Below are positions 4,788 to 6,922 of a stretch of 6,922 bases of DNA, piece after piece. This DNA is from Bacteroidia bacterium (lineage in GTDB: Bacteria > Bacteroidota > Bacteroidia > Bacteroidales > GCA-2748055). Made by a program: the position numbers and the translations under genes. Where the stretch lies: positions 1 through 6,922 of the forward strand of contig SPBY01000149.1 of the NCBI GenBank assembly GCA_004525825.1, given 5' to 3'. Within the stretch, counting starts at the first letter, position 1, and each line of letters begins with the position of its first letter. The notes beneath the pieces were generated by a model that was not told the origin of the DNA, made no database searches, and saw only the letters and a program-made list of their open reading frames with translations.

Positions 4788-6922
4788 TGTCCATTGATTC
4801 TTAGCCCCATGACCAGGATATCGTCGATCTGGCTGATGTCGCCCATCCAGTCAGTCAATACCTTCTCCATGGCTGCGCCCTGCTCCTTGAGAGGAAGCGA
4901 TTGCAATTCGAGGATTAATTTCTTATAATTTTTCGACATAAATTTTTTGCCTCCGGAACCGCCGAACTGGTCCAGGAAACCATCCGAAAACATATAGATG
5001 TTGAAGCCTTCGTTTTTAAACATGGTGGACTTGAAAGGGAGTTTCTTTTCGGAAATTCCGATGGGCATCTGGTCGGCCCTGATTGTCTGTAAGAGGTGAC
5101 TCTTGTTGTATATGGATCCCCTGGGCACATCCAGTTCCACCCCTTTGTTCAGTTTGTCAAGCTCACTTCTTTTCAACTTTCTGACCAGGTACATGGGATT
5201 GTAGGCACCCGAAAACTGGAATTCCTGGGTAAGCAGATCAATGGAGACCAGGGCCAGGTCCATGCCATCCTTGGACTCATCCACACCCCTTCCTGTCTGT
5301 TTCAGAGCGTGGATCACATGCTCCCGCAATTCTTCCAGGATCTGATCGGTGCTTGTAATTTCTGATTTAATCACGATTTCGTCCAGGAAGGTCATGCCAA
5401 GCATGCTCATAAAGGCACCGGGCACCCCGTGTCCGGTACAATCGGCCGCCACCACCACCAGCTTGTCGTTCCTGAATCCGATCCAGTAGAAATCACCACT
5501 CACTATGTCCCTGGGTTTAAAAAGGATGAAGTGCTCAATTCTGTGTTGCTCAAGTAATTGTTGAGAGGGAAGCAGCGCATGCTGGATCCGGCTGGCATAT
5601 TCGATGCTGTCGGTAAGTTCCTCCTTTTGCTTTCTGATCTCAGCGGTTCGTTCCTGGATCACCTCCTCCAGCCTGAGGTTCTCCTTCTTCAGCCTTCGCG
5701 TGTAAAGTTTGATGATCACATAAACCAGGAGTACCGCCAGGACCAGATAAATAAGGAATGCGAAGAATTTGGCATACCAGGGTCTCAGAATGCTAAAGGA
5801 CCAAAGGGCGGGAATGCTCTCTGTGCCGTAAACGTTTCTTGCCTTTAATTCCAGGGCATAGGAGCCATAGGGCAGGTTGGTAAATTCCTTGAACGGAACC
5901 TTGCTCCATGCGGACCAAGTCTCCTCAAAACCTGACAGGCGGTAGGAGAATTCTATCTCCTCTTCCTGTTCAAAGAAAGGGGCTGCCCAGGTGAAACGCA
6001 TGTTGTTGAGCCCGTATGAAATCTGGGGCCGGCCGTTCCGGGGGAGATCTTCCCCAACGCAGGCACCATTGTATATCAGAGAGTCCGTACCAATGGTCAC
6101 ACTCCTGATGAGAGCCCGGAAGGCCACAGAATCATTCTTGGAAAATTCTTTGTTAAAATGATACAGTTTGTTGGATTTCCCGAACCACACCTTGTTATCC
6201 GGGTCGCTGTAAAATACATCCACTGAAGCATTGGCCAGCCTTTGGAAGGCTTTCTCCTCTATGATCTCAAGGCGATTTTCCTTCCTGCGTGCCAGCAGTT
6301 CGGTCCATTGGCTTTGGGCATTTTCAAAGGAGAACCAGTAGTCGCCGTCACCGTCCTGGTAAAAGGCCATGATCTGGTTCTTTCCTGGAGGTAGAACCTG
6401 GTTATAGAAGGTATCCCGGACAATGGTATCTCTGAAATAATCATACCGGAAAAAGCCATCCCTGGTGCCAAAGAGCACCTCATCTGTTTCCGGGTCCAGG
6501 AACACCAGGTTTTTTTCATTGGAGGGCAGTCCACTCTCTGTATCAAAGAATTTTGGGATGGGTCGCATAGGGTCCCTGATATCCACCCTGGCAACCAAAA
6601 ATTCTGAACTGCCCCAGAAAAAATCATGTTTGTCGATGCATTTCTTTAGGAACATCTCCTGTTCACCCAGCCTTTTCACGCGCATGAACTCTTCCCAACG
6701 TCCGCGGGAATATTGCAGCCCCACCACCTGACTCCTCCCAACAAAGAGCCTGTCAGGCCTTCTGGGATCCTGGAGCAGGGACCGTCCGGCATACTCAGCG
6801 CGATCTCTGGGATCCTCGGGAGGGTTTAGGACCAGTTCGCCAAGAAAACGGGCGTTCATCTGCTTGTCTATCACATAGACCTCCTCATCGGAGGAAGCCA
6901 GCAGCAATTCCCTTCCTGCGGA
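4784..6922 (-). CDS. Membrane sensor phosphatase: propeller, Y_Y_Y domain, TM helix, SpoIIE PP2C (5' partial)
   Basis: The reading frame is still open at the window edge, so the N-terminus is missing; the TTG at 6905-6907 is an internal leucine. Residues below count from it. Residues 1 to about 290 hold two-component-regulator-type propeller blades (for example EVLFGTRDGFFRYD at 143-156, VWFGKSNKLYHF at 240-251). A Y_Y_Y domain follows at about 297-372, then one membrane helix (about 381-402), a coiled coil (404-435) and a SpoIIE/PP2C domain. Its metal ligands are intact: SGDF (Asp472), ADCTGHG (Asp489), GMDLAL (Asp550), FSDGF (Asp642) and IDDIL (Asp695, Asp696). The propeller should face the periplasm and the phosphatase the cytoplasm, so an outside signal would set phosphatase activity. 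Related proteins are often around 1,000 residues or more, so some 300 residues are probably outside the window. It is the first visible gene of the operon; the promoter lies beyond 6922. Confidence 0.93.
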   Translation of the reverse strand, partial: SAGRELLLASSDEEVYVIDKQMNARFLGELVLNPPEDPRDRAEYAGRSLLQDPRRPDRLFVGRSQVVGLQYSRGRWEEFMRVKRLGEQEMFLKKCIDKHDFFWGSSEFLVARVDIRDPMRPIPKFFDTESGLPSNEKNLVFLDPETDEVLFGTRDGFFRYDYFRDTIVRDTFYNQVLPPGKNQIMAFYQDGDGDYWFSFENAQSQWTELLARRKENRLEIIEEKAFQRLANASVDVFYSDPDNKVWFGKSNKLYHFNKEFSKNDSVAFRALIRSVTIGTDSLIYNGACVGEDLPRNGRPQISYGLNNMRFTWAAPFFEQEEEIEFSYRLSGFEETWSAWSKVPFKEFTNLPYGSYALELKARNVYGTESIPALWSFSILRPWYAKFFAFLIYLVLAVLLVYVIIKLYTRRLKKENLRLEEVIQERTAEIRKQKEELTDSIEYASRIQHALLPSQQLLEQHRIEHFILFKPRDIVSGDFYWIGFRNDKLVVVAADCTGHGVPGAFMSMLGMTFLDEIVIKSEITSTDQILEELREHVIHALKQTGRGVDESKDGMDLALVSIDLLTQEFQFSGAYNPMYLVRKLKRSELDKLNKGVELDVPRGSIYNKSHLLQTIRADQMPIGISEKKLPFKSTMFKNEGFNIYMFSDGFLDQFGGSGGKKFMSKNYKKLILELQSLPLKEQGAAMEKVLTDWMGDISQIDDILVMGLRINGQ

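Overview
The window looks like ordinary chromosomal DNA from a member of the Bacteroidota. The clearest sign is a sensor phosphatase with the architecture propeller / Y_Y_Y domain / one membrane helix / coiled coil / SpoIIE-type PP2C, which is typical of that phylum. Weak or absent Shine-Dalgarno sequences, middling base composition and a Bacteroidota-like signal peptide on one protein agree with this. No taxonomic marker gene is present, so the order or genus cannot be given.

Layout. Positions 1-163 hold no convincing gene; they are the AT-rich leader of a small plus-strand gene at 164-538. That gene encodes a SiaC-family (DUF1987) regulatory phosphoprotein. All the rest is on the minus strand and reads as one operon, transcribed from right to left: a membrane sensor SpoIIE/PP2C phosphatase (5' end beyond the window edge at 6922); a short soluble SpoIIE/PP2C phosphatase that starts on a GTG overlapping the previous stop; an OLD-like AAA/ABC ATPase with a long coiled-coil insert, 11 bases further on; and, 18 bases after that, an exported class I glutamine-amidotransferase-like peptidase (C26 family). 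The operon's last stop and the SiaC-family gene's stop face each other only 2 bases apart.

How they may work together. In Pseudomonas, the SpoIIE-type phosphatase SiaA and the kinase SiaB control the phosphorylation of SiaC. The SiaC-like protein and two PP2C phosphatases here could form a similar switch, but no SiaB-like kinase is visible. The link from the phosphatases to the ATPase and the exported peptidase is only operon structure, so any shared pathway is inference.

The points most worth a second look are the ATPase, whose C-terminal TOPRIM-like region seems to have lost its acidic metal ligands; the co-transcription of that ATPase with two signalling phosphatases; and the SiaC-family protein, which has serine where the Pseudomonas protein has its phosphorylated threonine. 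No RNA genes, CRISPR arrays, insertion sequences, attachment sites or convincing terminators were seen.
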